Assembly: GCA_964591605.1 (NCBI GenBank)
Contig: CAZQEN010000019.1
Coordinates: 1-41,879 of the forward strand
From: CAYLLT01 sp964591605
GTDB taxonomy: Bacteria > Planctomycetota > Phycisphaerae > UBA1845 > PWPN01
Direction: 5' to 3'
DNA length: 41,879 nucleotides
Program-made: the position numbers and the translations under genes
Shown: piece by piece, positions 24,150-32,237 of the stretch
Position numbering within the stretch: position 1 is the stretch's first letter
How the letters are laid out: each line of letters opens with the position of its first letter
Notes under the pieces: generated by a model
Database searches by the model: none
Told to the model about the DNA's origin: nothing
The model's input: the letters and a program-made list of their open reading frames with translations, nothing else

Positions 24150-25448
24150 TCAGACTTCTCGAAAAGCCTCAGCCGCGGCAGTGAGCGTCTGCTCGATGTC
24201 AGCGGCGGTGTGAGCGGTGGAGATGAACCACAGACCGCCGGGAATCGTTCGAATGCCGCGGTTTTGGAGCGCCGACCAGAAGCGAGTGTAAGCTGTTTTG
24301 TCCTGGCGGGCGAACGTGCGGTAGTCGGTGACGGGTTCTGTCTCGTCGATGCCGACGAAGAAGACGCCGGGGACGCCGCGGATGGTGATGCGGCCGCCGG
24401 CCCGCCCGGCGGCGACCTTGAGACCGTCCATCAGCCGGCTGCTGAGATCGTGCACGTGCTTGATCGCGGCACCGCCGTCGGCCGCAAGCATGTCGAGGGC
24501 GGCCACGGTGGCGGCCATGCACGGGCCGTTCGAGTTGTACGTGCCCGAGTGCGTGACGCTCAGGTCGCCCAGCGACTGCATGTACTGGCGTTTGCCCGCG
24601 AGTGCGCTGACCGGGAAGCCGCCGGCCATACCCTTGGCGAACGTGGCCAGGTCGGGCGTGACGCCGAAAAACTGCTGCGCGCCGCCGAGACTCACGCGAA
24701 AACCGGTGATGATCTCGTCGAAGATGAGCAGCGCCCCGTGCCGCGTGCACAGCTCGCGCAGGCCCTCCAGGTATCCCGGCAGCGGCATGATGGCCCCGGT
24801 GTTGCACATGATGGGTTCGCACAACACCGCGGCGATCTGGCCGGGATGCCGCTCGAACGCCTGGCGCACGAGATCGAGGTTGTTCCATGGTCGGATCACC
24901 AGGTTCTCGGCATCGCTGGCGACCTGGCCGCGACTGACGGGAATGGCGGCGGGATCTTCAGGCGGACCGGCCTTGTCGAGCGGCGGAGCGAAGTTCCAGA
25001 AGACATTGTCGAGCCAGCCGTGATAGTGGCCCTCGAAGCGGATGATTTTCGAGCGTCCGGTGACGCCGCGGGCCAGGCGCATGGCCGCAGCAACGGCCTC
25101 GCTGCCCGCACACGCGAAACGCACCATCTCCGCGCACGGCACGAGTTTGCAGAACCGCTCCGCCGCCTCGATCTCCAGCTCGTGCTGGCCGGCGTACATC
25201 AGCCCGCGATCGAGCTGGCGCTTGACCGCTTCGATCACCGGCCCGGGCGAATGCCCCAGCAACAGCGGCCCGCGGGCCAGCACATAATCGATGAACTCGT
25301 TGCCGTCGGCGTCCCAGACGCGCGAGCCCTGCCCGCGGTCGTAGAACATCGGATGCGGCTGCCAGGCGGCGCGCACATTGCTGTGGATGCCGCCGGGCGC
25401 GGTCCGGCAGGCGCGTTCATAGAGTTGGTGAGACTTCGAGAATTCCAA
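24150..25448 (-). CDS. Class-III aminotransferase, glutamate-1-semialdehyde aminomutase-like
   Basis: 432-residue PLP enzyme of aminotransferase class III, nearest in pattern to glutamate-1-semialdehyde 2,1-aminomutase (HemL-like): RAAPGG-type start (RTAPGGIHSNVR), FACAGSEAVAAAMRLAR, FEGHYHGW, IFDEIITGFR with D244, and the Schiff-base lysine K272 in TFAKGMAGGFPVSAL. The start is the TTG at 25448: AGGAG lies eight bases upstream and homology begins exactly there; the 61 codons upstream in frame are not conserved-looking. True HemL serves tetrapyrrole synthesis. In this carbohydrate locus a role in amino-sugar or amino-acid metabolism is as likely, and many planctomycete paralogues are of unknown specificity. 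It lies 27 bp upstream of the DUF4861 gene. Confidence 0.85.
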   Translation of the reverse strand: MEFSKSHQLYERACRTAPGGIHSNVRAAWQPHPMFYDRGQGSRVWDADGNEFIDYVLARGPLLLGHSPGPVIEAVKRQLDRGLMYAGQHELEIEAAERFCKLVPCAEMVRFACAGSEAVAAAMRLARGVTGRSKIIRFEGHYHGWLDNVFWNFAPPLDKAGPPEDPAAIPVSRGQVASDAENLVIRPWNNLDLVRQAFERHPGQIAAVLCEPIMCNTGAIMPLPGYLEGLRELCTRHGALLIFDEIITGFRVSLGGAQQFFGVTPDLATFAKGMAGGFPVSALAGKRQYMQSLGDLSVTHSGTYNSNGPCMAATVAALDMLAADGGAAIKHVHDLSSRLMDGLKVAAGRAGGRITIRGVPGVFFVGIDETEPVTDYRTFARQDKTAYTRFWSALQNRGIRTIPGGLWFISTAHTAADIEQTLTAAAEAFREV

Positions 25449-25503
25449 GCCGGTGACTCCTGCTGGTGGAAGTACCCGTCCCAGCGTCCGTGGTGGCTCC
25501 CGA

Positions 25504-26052
25504 TCACTCGCTACGGAATTCCTCCAGATGGGATCGGATGTACCGAACCTGCAGAGACTCAAGAGTCTGTGCGCGTTCGTAGTAGCGATCGTCGAGCTTG
25601 TCCAGAGCAGTGCATTCCCTGGACTCGGCAAATGCCTTCAGAGTCCCCTTCCGCCTTAGCTTCTGCCATTGCGGAAAAGCTTTGGAGAATGTGACTATGG
25701 CTCTCTTCACAAGGTCTGCTACCTCCTGAGCACCGAGAGCACGGAAGCTTTCAGCCGCCTCAGCGGCCAGCGTGTGTTCGTTATTCCAGAAGAACTGATG
25801 AAGCCCTCCGTTCTTTACCTCCGCATCGAGCAGCCAGGTCAGATAGATGTGGCGCAATCCGGGAGTCATCTCGGCTAAATGATTGCTGGGGTCGTCCTTG
25901 AATCGAGCTTTCGTGAGGTGATCCACGGTTTCTTCGACCAGATCCTCATCTGAGATGCGCGCGAGCACCCTGAGATCGAGTTTCTTCCGCGCCTTCTTAC
26001 GCAATACCGATTCGATTATCTTCCGCATCTTGCGGACTTCATCTTCGGTCAT
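25504..26052 (-). CDS. DUF4375 (DMP19-like) protein
   Basis: 182 residues from the ATG at 26052, which has GGGAG six bases upstream. The central part IYLTWLLDAEVKNGGLHQFFWNN followed by an alpha-helical AEAAESFRALGA segment is the signature of DUF4375 (DMP19 family). The N terminus is basic and helical (RKMRKIIESVLRKKARKK). Family members are small cytosolic proteins of unknown function, often found in variable genome regions. The open frame continues upstream to 26178, but that extension encodes a relic of an oxidoreductase C terminus and should not be included. Confidence 0.75.
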   Translation of the reverse strand: MTEDEVRKMRKIIESVLRKKARKKLDLRVLARISDEDLVEETVDHLTKARFKDDPSNHLAEMTPGLRHIYLTWLLDAEVKNGGLHQFFWNNEHTLAAEAAESFRALGAQEVADLVKRAIVTFSKAFPQWQKLRRKGTLKAFAESRECTALDKLDDRYYERAQTLESLQVRYIRSHLEEFRSE

Positions 26053-26082
26053 GTGCATCTCCCGCCAGAGGAACTGACAAAC

Positions 26083-26151
26083 GATGACTTCCCGGCCAGT
26101 TTCAGAAGCTGTATAAGCTGCCAGCGCGGTGGCAACGGCCTTTCGGCAGTC
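26083..26151 (-). pseudogene. Relic of a Gfo/Idh/MocA C terminus
   Basis: The - strand encodes DCRKAVATALAAYTASETG followed by REVI. It agrees at 15 of 23 positions with the C terminus of the intact oxidoreductase at 26861-27913 (DGRQAVAAALAAYESSRAG, then REVV). Nothing upstream of it survives: the VapC gene ends at 26179. It is probably the tail of a second, tandem oxidoreductase gene whose body has been lost. Confidence 0.65.
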
Positions 26152-26178
26152 TTGGTGATCATCCGCGCCATGCCGCAA

Positions 26179-26631
26179 TCACTGCTGCTGGGCCTGTGCC
26201 CGCTCGGTCAGCCACTCCAAAGGCGTGAGTACGCGAACAACCGGTTTGGCGCGGTGCAGCACTTCACGATCCAAGGTGATCAGAGTCGCGTCCAGCCGCC
26301 TGGCAACGGCGACGTAAACAGCATCCGCACCACGCAACCGGCATGAGGTCGCCAGCGCCGCGGCATCCCGTGCCAGCGGTGCGTCCAGTGCGGAAAGCGT
26401 CAATCCGGGGCAATCCTCCACAGTGGAGAGTACTTCCTCGGCCATATCTGTCCGCCCGGTTATCCTGGCGACCGCTCCAGCACACTCTGGCAAAACAAGC
26501 GAGGGACATGAGACACTCGTCCCGGGCGGCTTTCGGATTTCGCTGAGAAGCTGCAGGCACCCCGGGTGATCCGGCTCGTGGCTCTGGAACGCAGCCACAA
26601 ACACGCTGGCATCGATGACGATGGTGCTCAT
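26179..26631 (-). CDS. vapC: PIN-domain toxin ribonuclease, VapC type
   Basis: 150-residue PIN-domain protein. The acidic residues of the active site are in place: D7 (VIDASVFVAAF), E49 (VLPECAGAV), D103 (LRGADAVYVAVA) and D121 (LITLDREVL). VapC toxins cut tRNA or rRNA in a Mg-dependent way and are held in check by a cognate antitoxin. Its start overlaps the stop of the upstream antitoxin gene by four bases, the usual arrangement. The TA pair lies between an intact oxidoreductase gene and a relic of another, which suggests it came in during a rearrangement. Confidence 0.88.
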   Translation of the reverse strand: MSTIVIDASVFVAAFQSHEPDHPGCLQLLSEIRKPPGTSVSCPSLVLPECAGAVARITGRTDMAEEVLSTVEDCPGLTLSALDAPLARDAAALATSCRLRGADAVYVAVARRLDATLITLDREVLHRAKPVVRVLTPLEWLTERAQAQQQ

Positions 26632-26825
26632 CTTCGTGATTTGATCAATTCATCGACGATGGAGGCGCCGGGCGGGGTCGCCTCTGTCAATCTGTCGGCC
26701 AGTCTCTTGACGCGCTCGATCCATTCGTCGGTTTCGGGTTCCACACGCACGATGGTCCCGTCCGGCAGATCGGGCGACGGCTGCACTTCGATTTTCCCAT
26801 GCTTGACGATCCCGCGATAGGTCAT
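26628..26825 (-). CDS. VapB-type antitoxin
   Basis: 65 residues from the ATG at 26825, with GAGGAG seven bases upstream; an in-frame GTG at 26840 would overlap this ribosome site. The N-terminal beta pattern YRGIVKHGKIEVQPSPDLPDG with TIVRVEP is typical of DUF104/AbrB-like antitoxins that bind DNA as dimers, and the helical C terminus (WIERVKRLADRLTEATPP) would wrap the toxin. It overlaps vapC by four bases and is expected to autoregulate the pair; no operator was identified. Confidence 0.8.
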   Translation of the reverse strand: MTYRGIVKHGKIEVQPSPDLPDGTIVRVEPETDEWIERVKRLADRLTEATPPGASIVDELIKSRR

Positions 26826-26860
26826 ATCGACTCTCCTCACTGGATTATATCAATTGCGGA

Positions 26861-27913
26861 TCAGTCAAGCACGACCTCACGCCCCGCGCGTGACGACTCA
26901 TACGCAGCCAGGGCGGCGGCGACTGCCTGACGGCCGTCCCAGCCGGTGACCATGGGCTGTCGATCATCGAGCACCGCGTCAATGAAGTCCTGGCACTGGC
27001 GGGTGTAGGACTCGAGGCGCACCGGGTCGAGGAAACCCTTACCGGCCCAGTCGATCGGCGCCTGCGTCTCAACGACGCGCCAGGCGCCGCCGGTGGCCAC
27101 GCGCAGCTCGCCGTAGGCATCAATGTCGAGCAGCCCCTTCTCACCGATGATCCAGGCGGTGAACTGCGTGCGCGGGAAAGAGGGCTTGGGCACCTGGAAC
27201 GACTCCCAGAGGCCGGCGGTCGCGCCGTCGGTGAGCGTCATGAGCACCATTGACGTGCCTTCGACTGCCGGATTTCCGGGTTCTGAGTTCTGAGTTCTGG
27301 GTTGTTCGAGATTGTCGCACTTGGCGTAGACGGTGCGGATCTCCTGGCCGGTGAGCCAGCGGATGCGGTCGAAGTTGTGGATCGCATGGCCAAAGAGCGT
27401 GCCGAGGTTCTCTGCGTCGCTCTGCCACTTCGGCAAGCCCACCAGGCCGGTGGCGTTGAGGGCGTACTCCTGGATCTGGAGCACACGACCGATCTCACCA
27501 CGGTCGATGAGTTCTTTGGCGCGGATGTTGCACTTGCGGCTGCGCTGCGTGAAGGCGATCGTGCATTTCACCCCGGCCGCTTTGCACGCGGCGATGATCG
27601 CGTCGCAGTCGGCCACGCTGCAGGCCATGGGTTTCTCGAGCAGGACGTGCTTGCCGGCCTTCGCGGCGGCCAGCGCCTGCTGAGCGTGCACGTGGTGCGG
27701 CGTGGCGATGAAGACGGCGTCAACGTCCTTGCGGGCCAGCAGCGAATCGAGCGACGGCTCGTGCGTGACCCCGTAGATGCCCGCCAGTTCCGCCGCCCGG
27801 GAGCCCACCGCCACTGCCCGCACCGCCGCGCGCTGACAGTACTTCGAGATCGTCTCCGCGTACGTGCGCCCCATGAAACCCGAACCGATGATGCCGATGC
27901 CGAGTGTGGTCAT
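26861..27913 (-). CDS. Gfo/Idh/MocA-family NAD(P)-dependent oxidoreductase
   Basis: 350 residues from the ATG at 27913 (AGGAG eight bases upstream; overlaps the symporter stop as ATGA). Rossmann motif GIIGSGFMG, the family's EKP motif in LLEKPMACSVADCD (the lysine is catalytic) and a FGHAIHNFDRIRW segment supplying the conserved histidine. Such enzymes oxidise or reduce sugars, inositols and amino-sugar derivatives. Coupled to a sodium symporter, it probably acts on an imported sugar or sugar acid. The linker NLEQPRTQNSEPGNPAVEG contains residues encoded by a short heptamer array (27281-27308) inserted in frame. A relic of a similar C terminus lies downstream. Confidence 0.9.
   Translation of the reverse strand: MTTLGIGIIGSGFMGRTYAETISKYCQRAAVRAVAVGSRAAELAGIYGVTHEPSLDSLLARKDVDAVFIATPHHVHAQQALAAAKAGKHVLLEKPMACSVADCDAIIAACKAAGVKCTIAFTQRSRKCNIRAKELIDRGEIGRVLQIQEYALNATGLVGLPKWQSDAENLGTLFGHAIHNFDRIRWLTGQEIRTVYAKCDNLEQPRTQNSEPGNPAVEGTSMVLMTLTDGATAGLWESFQVPKPSFPRTQFTAWIIGEKGLLDIDAYGELRVATGGAWRVVETQAPIDWAGKGFLDPVRLESYTRQCQDFIDAVLDDRQPMVTGWDGRQAVAAALAAYESSRAGREVVLD
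27281..27308. repeat. Heptamer array, TTCTGAG type, inside the oxidoreductase gene
   Basis: TTCTGAG, TTCTGAG, TTCTGGG, TTGTTCG in register. On the coding strand it reads as the QPRTQNSEPG stretch. It keeps the frame and sits in a likely surface loop. Confidence 0.65.
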
Positions 27914-29697
27914 GATGGTTGCTCCTGTGGAGCGGCCAGCGGCTTGCTGCGCCATGTCATCAGCCCGCCCGCGATGAGGAGGAAAACACCAATCCCCAGG
28001 TCGAGCCCGAAAGCGATGGGCTCATTCGCCCAGGGAAGAATGGACAGGATCAACATGCCGATCAGCAACGTGCAGATGCCGGTCACGCGGAACGGCGAGA
28101 TCGCGGTGTGGTGTGCCACCCCGTCGGCGGGTTGATCTTCCGGCAGGCCGCCGATCGGCACGCTCAGGCGGGCCAGGAACGCCGCCGCCCGCTCCTCGTC
28201 ACGCGGCGACTGGGGGAACACCACCGTTCCCGCAACCACGCCGACCAGCGTCAGAGCGGCCGAGAGCCAGAAGATGGCGTTCTCACGCTCCAACACGATC
28301 CCGCCGATCGTGACCTTGCTCTGCTCCAGCACGATCCCGCCGACCACGTGCGAGGTGTCCTTCGGGATATTCGACATCCCGATCAGCAGGATCAGGCCCG
28401 CAGCCAGCCCGACCACGAAGCCCAGGAGCGCCCCCCTGCTGCTCAATTTTTTGGAGATGAGGCCCCAGAGCATGGGGATCGCGACCGGCGGCACTGCCGC
28501 GCTGAAGAGCGTCACCATGTTCTTGAACATGGCGGTGTCCTTGCCGCTGCTGAGCAGAAACGCGACGCTGATGCTGAGCGCCCCGACGAGCAGGGTCGTG
28601 AGCCGGCCTACGAAGACGAGCTCGCGGTGCCCGGCCTGAGGCCGGATCAGGCGGTTGTAGATATCGTTGGTGAGCACACTCGCGCAGACGTTGTAGTCGC
28701 TGCTCAGCATGGACATCGTGGCCGAGAACATGGCCGCCAGCATCAGTCCCATCATCCCCACCGGCAGGATGGCCAGGCACATCTTGGGGTAGACCCAGGT
28801 GCTGTCGGCGAGCGGCGGCAGAAAATGCCGGGCCGCCATCGCAGGCATGAACATGATCGGCGTGGTGACCAGGTTGAGCACCACGACCAGCCAGCCGACC
28901 TTCAGTGCGTCGCGCTCCCTGGGCACGCAGTAGAATTTCTGCACCAGGCCCCAGTTGATGCTCCACGAGAGGCTGTAAAGAAAGATGAGCGAACCCAGGT
29001 AGATGCCGGTGAACTCTCCGCCGGTGAGACGGAAGAAACCCTCGGGCGAATGATCGATGAACGCCTGCACGCCGCCGGCGTGACTGATCGAAAGCGGCAG
29101 GATGATGCTGACGGCCGCGATCAGCACGACGAACTGCAGAAAGTCGGTCACCGCCGCCGCCCACAGCCCGCCCATGAAGGTATAGGCGAGCATGATCACG
29201 GACGACCAGAACATGCCCTGCCGGGGATTCTCGAGGCCCAGGCCCAGGGACAGCAGCGTGCCGATGGCCACGATCTTCAGCGCGTCGTCAATGATCTTGA
29301 CCGGCACGCCCTGCCACGCGAAGAGCTGCCTGACCGCCGGGTTGTAGCGCGACTCGAGATACTCGACGGGGCTGACCACGCGGGCCCGCCGCCAGCGGCT
29401 CGCGAAGAAAACGACGCTGAACAGTGCGGCGGGCACCGTCACCCAGTACATGCTGACGGCCACGGCGCCGTACTTGTATGCAATCGCCGAGTAGTTCACG
29501 AAGGCGAACGCGCTGAAGCTTGCCATGTAGTACGAGATGCCCGACAGCCACCACGGAATCTGGTTGCCGCCCGTGAAGTAGTCCTTCATCCCGCGCATGT
29601 AGCGGTAGAAGTAGAACCCGATCCCGAGCATGATCACGAAGTAGCCGACGAGGATGAAGTAATCGGGGCCGTACAGTTGACCGGCAGCCAGCATCAT
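27910..29697 (-). CDS. Sodium:solute symporter (SSS family)
   Basis: 595-residue inner-membrane transporter of the SSS/LeuT-fold family with about 13-14 hydrophobic helices, beginning DYFILVGYFVIMLGIGFYF and containing the family landmarks DYFTGGNQIPWWLSGISYYMASFSAF, RYNPAVRQLFAW and ATMSMLSSDYNVCASVLTND. Members import sugars, sialic acid, amino acids or carboxylates with Na+. GGAGG lies about ten bases before the ATGATG at 29697. The start overlaps the upstream Asp-rich gene and the end overlaps the oxidoreductase gene, so the three are coupled. A 36-bp tandem duplication (28288-28359) repeats GGIVLEQSKVTI/GGIVLEREN in an extramembrane loop. The substrate is unknown; an unsaturated oligosaccharide product or a sugar acid is plausible. 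Confidence 0.92.
   Translation of the reverse strand: MMLAAGQLYGPDYFILVGYFVIMLGIGFYFYRYMRGMKDYFTGGNQIPWWLSGISYYMASFSAFAFVNYSAIAYKYGAVAVSMYWVTVPAALFSVVFFASRWRRARVVSPVEYLESRYNPAVRQLFAWQGVPVKIIDDALKIVAIGTLLSLGLGLENPRQGMFWSSVIMLAYTFMGGLWAAAVTDFLQFVVLIAAVSIILPLSISHAGGVQAFIDHSPEGFFRLTGGEFTGIYLGSLIFLYSLSWSINWGLVQKFYCVPRERDALKVGWLVVVLNLVTTPIMFMPAMAARHFLPPLADSTWVYPKMCLAILPVGMMGLMLAAMFSATMSMLSSDYNVCASVLTNDIYNRLIRPQAGHRELVFVGRLTTLLVGALSISVAFLLSSGKDTAMFKNMVTLFSAAVPPVAIPMLWGLISKKLSSRGALLGFVVGLAAGLILLIGMSNIPKDTSHVVGGIVLEQSKVTIGGIVLERENAIFWLSAALTLVGVVAGTVVFPQSPRDEERAAAFLARLSVPIGGLPEDQPADGVAHHTAISPFRVTGICTLLIGMLILSILPWANEPIAFGLDLGIGVFLLIAGGLMTWRSKPLAAPQEQPS
28288..28359. repeat. 36-bp tandem duplication in the symporter gene
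   Basis: CTCCAACACGATCCCGCCGA (28288-) recurs as CTCCAGCACGATCCCGCCGA (28324-), a 12-codon step. Similarity fades toward the ends of the second copy, so the event is not recent. Confidence 0.6.
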
Positions 29698-31751
29698 GGT
29701 GCGAGTACCTCCGTGGGCGGTCGGATGCGTTTCAGGATATCGGCGGCCTGCGCGAGACGGCCCTGCCCGTAGGCGACGTCGAGCTCTTCAAGGGCGCGGA
29801 GAAGATGCCACGCAGTGGCGGAGTTGGGTTTGTCGGCACGGTCAGCGGCCTTCATCGGCCGCAGATCGTCCATCTTCGCAGCGGCCAGGACCTGCTGGGC
29901 CTGCTGTGCGAAGTGGTGCCGCAGACGCTGGTAGTGCGCTTCACGCAGCACGTCCTGGGCATAGCGGCGCATGTTGGCGGGGCCGGTCTGCGTGGCGAGC
30001 ACCAGGGCCGACGGCGGCTCATAGGAATAGACCGCCTGGAGCTGCACCAGGAACTCGTCGTTGGCGTCGATCGCCGGAGGAAGAACCTCCGTCATGTAGA
30101 ACGCATGAAGGCTCTCGAAGTCGAATGGGATGTCGCGGGACCGCTCGTCGCGGACGGTGGTGACGCGGACCGGGGTGGAGGCCCGGGCATCGTCCTCGTG
30201 CCCCTCGGGCGGAATGGCGTAGACCTCCCAGCGGTCGAAGTAACCGTTGCCGTCGGTATCGAACATGCGGATCTCGCCCATCGCGGGCAGCCCGGCGAAG
30301 TGGCCGACCTGGATCCAGCCCTCGCGCGCGCCGTAGAGGTGAATGCGCCGATCGACCTCGCTGTAATAAAGCCGGCGGCGGTCGGCGGGCTGGTCGGACC
30401 ATTCGCGGCGGACGTTCCATTTCTGGCCCGGCCCGCCGGTGTTGGGCATGAACCGCCGCTCCCAGATCCAGAAAACGCCCTCCCAGCGGAAATCCTGCTC
30501 CTTGCCGGGCGGTCGGTCCGGGTCGCCGATCGATATCGTGTCGTCGTGCTGTTCATGCCAGGTGAAGCCGGTCTCGCTGGCGGCGTAGGTATCGCAGAAC
30601 CGTCGCAGGCGGTTGTGCGGGATGACGCGCGTGATCTGCGGCGGGCGGCGCTTCGCGTTGAAGTGGCGGTCGCCCGGGACGTCATACGGCACCGCACCGA
30701 CGAGATTGAAACCCATGTCGTAGTGCAGCGGCATCTTGTCGCTGCTGAGATTGTCGATGTCGAAGCTGTAGCGGACGTTCATCGCCCCCATCGTGCGCAT
30801 CACGTCGTCCCACGGACCGCGGTAGCGGTTGGCGTCGTTCGCGTAGTCCGGATCGGTCCTGGGGTCAAACGAAAGGGGCGAACCGCTCACGCGGACGGCG
30901 ATCTCGCTCTGTTTGTCGCCGTCCGTATCGAAGAATGCGAACGGGCACTCGGAGATGGGCACAAACTCGCCCCGGATGGGGTCGAACTTGTTCATGTAGA
31001 TCATGTTGTCGCCATAGGGGTCGCTGGCGAAGAAGTTGCCGGAGTACTCGTAGCCCGCCAGGTCCCACATGTGCCCGTCGCCGTCGAGGTCGAGGCCGCA
31101 CCAGACGCTCCGCAGTTCGCCGCCGGTGAAATAGCGGATGTCCATCTCGTCGGCGACGTTGTCGGCGTTGTTGTCGAGGTAGTCAACGAGGCGGTCGACG
31201 ATGCCGTCGGCGTCATAGTCGACGATGTAGCAGTCATCGTCGCGGTCGCCGCCGACGTTCAGGCTGCCGTCAGAGTCGTCGTCGATGACCCAGACGATCG
31301 CTTCGCACGCACGCGAGCGCGTCCGAATGTGCTCCCTGCGGATCAGCATGGGGCCGGCCTGCGGATCATCGGCCAGGGCGAACGACTGTCCGTCCGCGAG
31401 ACCCTCGGCCCGCGGCCACCACGGCCGGCTCTTGAGCTCGAGCCGCCCGCCCGGCGCCATCTGCGTCTGGCGCATCCACCACGGACCGCCGTGCTCCCGA
31501 CCCACCCGAACGGCATGCGAGAGAGGGCCACCCGTGCAACCCGGGCTCCCGAGCATCATCACAAGAGACGAAAACACGAAGGCCCCAAGACACGAAGAAT
31601 CAAAATGAATCTCTCTTGTTCTTCGTGTCTTCGTATCTTCGTGGTGAATCTCTTTCCGGTTGCGTGCTTCAGCCTGCAGATGTGCGTGATTCTTGGTCAT
31701 CATGCGGCTCGATGCACATGGTCCAGCAGAGTGACGTGCGGCAGACGTCAT
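29694..31751 (-). CDS. Secreted Asp-rich protein, relative of the DUF4861 protein's N-terminal part
   Basis: 685 residues if read from the ATG at 31751, which overlaps the STAS gene stop (ATGA). Residues about 35-70 are translated from a repeat element (31558-31648), and its sequence supplies part of the only hydrophobic stretch (GAFVFSSLVMMLG, then SPGC, a poor lipobox), so the true start and export signal are unclear. The body has calcium-loop-like Asp motifs (DDDSDGSLNVGGDRDDD, DYDADGIVDRLVDY, DTDGNGYFDRW). LDNNADNVADEMDIRYF aligns with the DNDADNDLDEMGMYFF part of the 21060-24122 protein, so the two are paralogous over about 450 residues. The DUF4861 domain is absent here; the tail is helical. 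Function unknown, presumably extracellular. The stop overlaps the symporter start. Confidence 0.72.
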   Translation of the reverse strand: MTSAARHSAGPCASSRMMTKNHAHLQAEARNRKEIHHEDTKTRRTREIHFDSSCLGAFVFSSLVMMLGSPGCTGGPLSHAVRVGREHGGPWWMRQTQMAPGGRLELKSRPWWPRAEGLADGQSFALADDPQAGPMLIRREHIRTRSRACEAIVWVIDDDSDGSLNVGGDRDDDCYIVDYDADGIVDRLVDYLDNNADNVADEMDIRYFTGGELRSVWCGLDLDGDGHMWDLAGYEYSGNFFASDPYGDNMIYMNKFDPIRGEFVPISECPFAFFDTDGDKQSEIAVRVSGSPLSFDPRTDPDYANDANRYRGPWDDVMRTMGAMNVRYSFDIDNLSSDKMPLHYDMGFNLVGAVPYDVPGDRHFNAKRRPPQITRVIPHNRLRRFCDTYAASETGFTWHEQHDDTISIGDPDRPPGKEQDFRWEGVFWIWERRFMPNTGGPGQKWNVRREWSDQPADRRRLYYSEVDRRIHLYGAREGWIQVGHFAGLPAMGEIRMFDTDGNGYFDRWEVYAIPPEGHEDDARASTPVRVTTVRDERSRDIPFDFESLHAFYMTEVLPPAIDANDEFLVQLQAVYSYEPPSALVLATQTGPANMRRYAQDVLREAHYQRLRHHFAQQAQQVLAAAKMDDLRPMKAADRADKPNSATAWHLLRALEELDVAYGQGRLAQAADILKRIRPPTEVLAP
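31558..31648. repeat. Third inverted-repeat element, octamer type
   Basis: Left part begins ATCACAAGAGACGAAAAC. A perfect 13-bp inverted pair AAGACACGAAGAA (31587-31599) and TTCTTCGTGTCTT (31619-31631) surrounds a 19-base centre. The right end, read inward on the - strand, starts TTCACCACGAAG and agrees at 28 of 30 positions with the inner element of 23931-24115. It lies in the 5' coding region of the Asp-rich gene. Confidence 0.65.
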
Positions 31752-32113
31752 GACGGGTTCACGCCAAACGAGGCCAGGGCTTTGGGGCGGTCGGCGTAAA
31801 CCTCGAAGAGCTTGTCGAGCCCGACGACTCGGAAGATTTCCTTGAGCTGCCGGGGCAGGCAGCAGATCACGACGCGCGCCTTGAGGGCATCGGCCTTTTT
31901 CTTGAACGCCATCATCACGCCCAGGCCGGCCGACGAGAACAACTCCACCTTCGAGAAGTCCAGAACGATTTTCCGGAGACCGCGCCGGTCGATCAGGGCA
32001 TACAGGGCATCGCCGAAGCGCTCGATCACGTCCGGATCGCGGATGTAGCGCTCATTGGGATCGACCACGATCACGTCGCCCACCGTGTCTTCCAGCAGCT
32101 TCATCTCGGCCAT
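31748..32113 (-). CDS. STAS-domain protein (anti-sigma factor antagonist-like)
   Basis: 121-residue single STAS domain. The core VLDFSKVELFSSAGLGVMMAF carries the SSAGLG motif that in SpoIIAA/RsbV-type proteins holds the phosphoacceptor serine (S60/S61 here; the residue aligned with the usual acceptor may be A62, so phosphorylation is not certain). Family role: binding an anti-sigma factor or kinase to release a sigma factor. No partner kinase, phosphatase or sigma factor is in the window. It heads the coupled run STAS, Asp-rich protein, symporter, oxidoreductase, which hints at regulated expression but could be chance. AGGTGA lies just upstream of the ATG. Confidence 0.85.
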   Translation of the reverse strand: MAEMKLLEDTVGDVIVVDPNERYIRDPDVIERFGDALYALIDRRGLRKIVLDFSKVELFSSAGLGVMMAFKKKADALKARVVICCLPRQLKEIFRVVGLDKLFEVYADRPKALASFGVNPS

Positions 32114-32125
32114 GCATCACCTGGC

Positions 32126-32188
32126 TTGTCGGTTGTCAGTGGACCATTGTCCGTTGTCTGCTGTTTGTTGTGCGCTCTGCGTTGTGAT
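32126..32188. repeat. Heptamer array, TTGTCNG type
   Basis: Nine 7-bp words in register, e.g. TTGTCGG, TTGTCAG, TTGTCCG, TTGTCTG, TTGTGCG, interspersed with degenerate ones (TGGACCA, CTCTGCG). It fills the spacer upstream of the STAS gene; 32189-32237 shows nothing else. Confidence 0.75.
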
Positions 32189-32237
32189 CGGATGCTGACT
32201 TCCGCAACACACAGCACATCACATACAGCAAGCCCGG

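Noticed and set aside
25449..25631. 61-codon N-terminal extension of the class-III aminotransferase
   Set aside because: A strong AGGAG precedes the TTG at 25448, and the family N terminus starts there.
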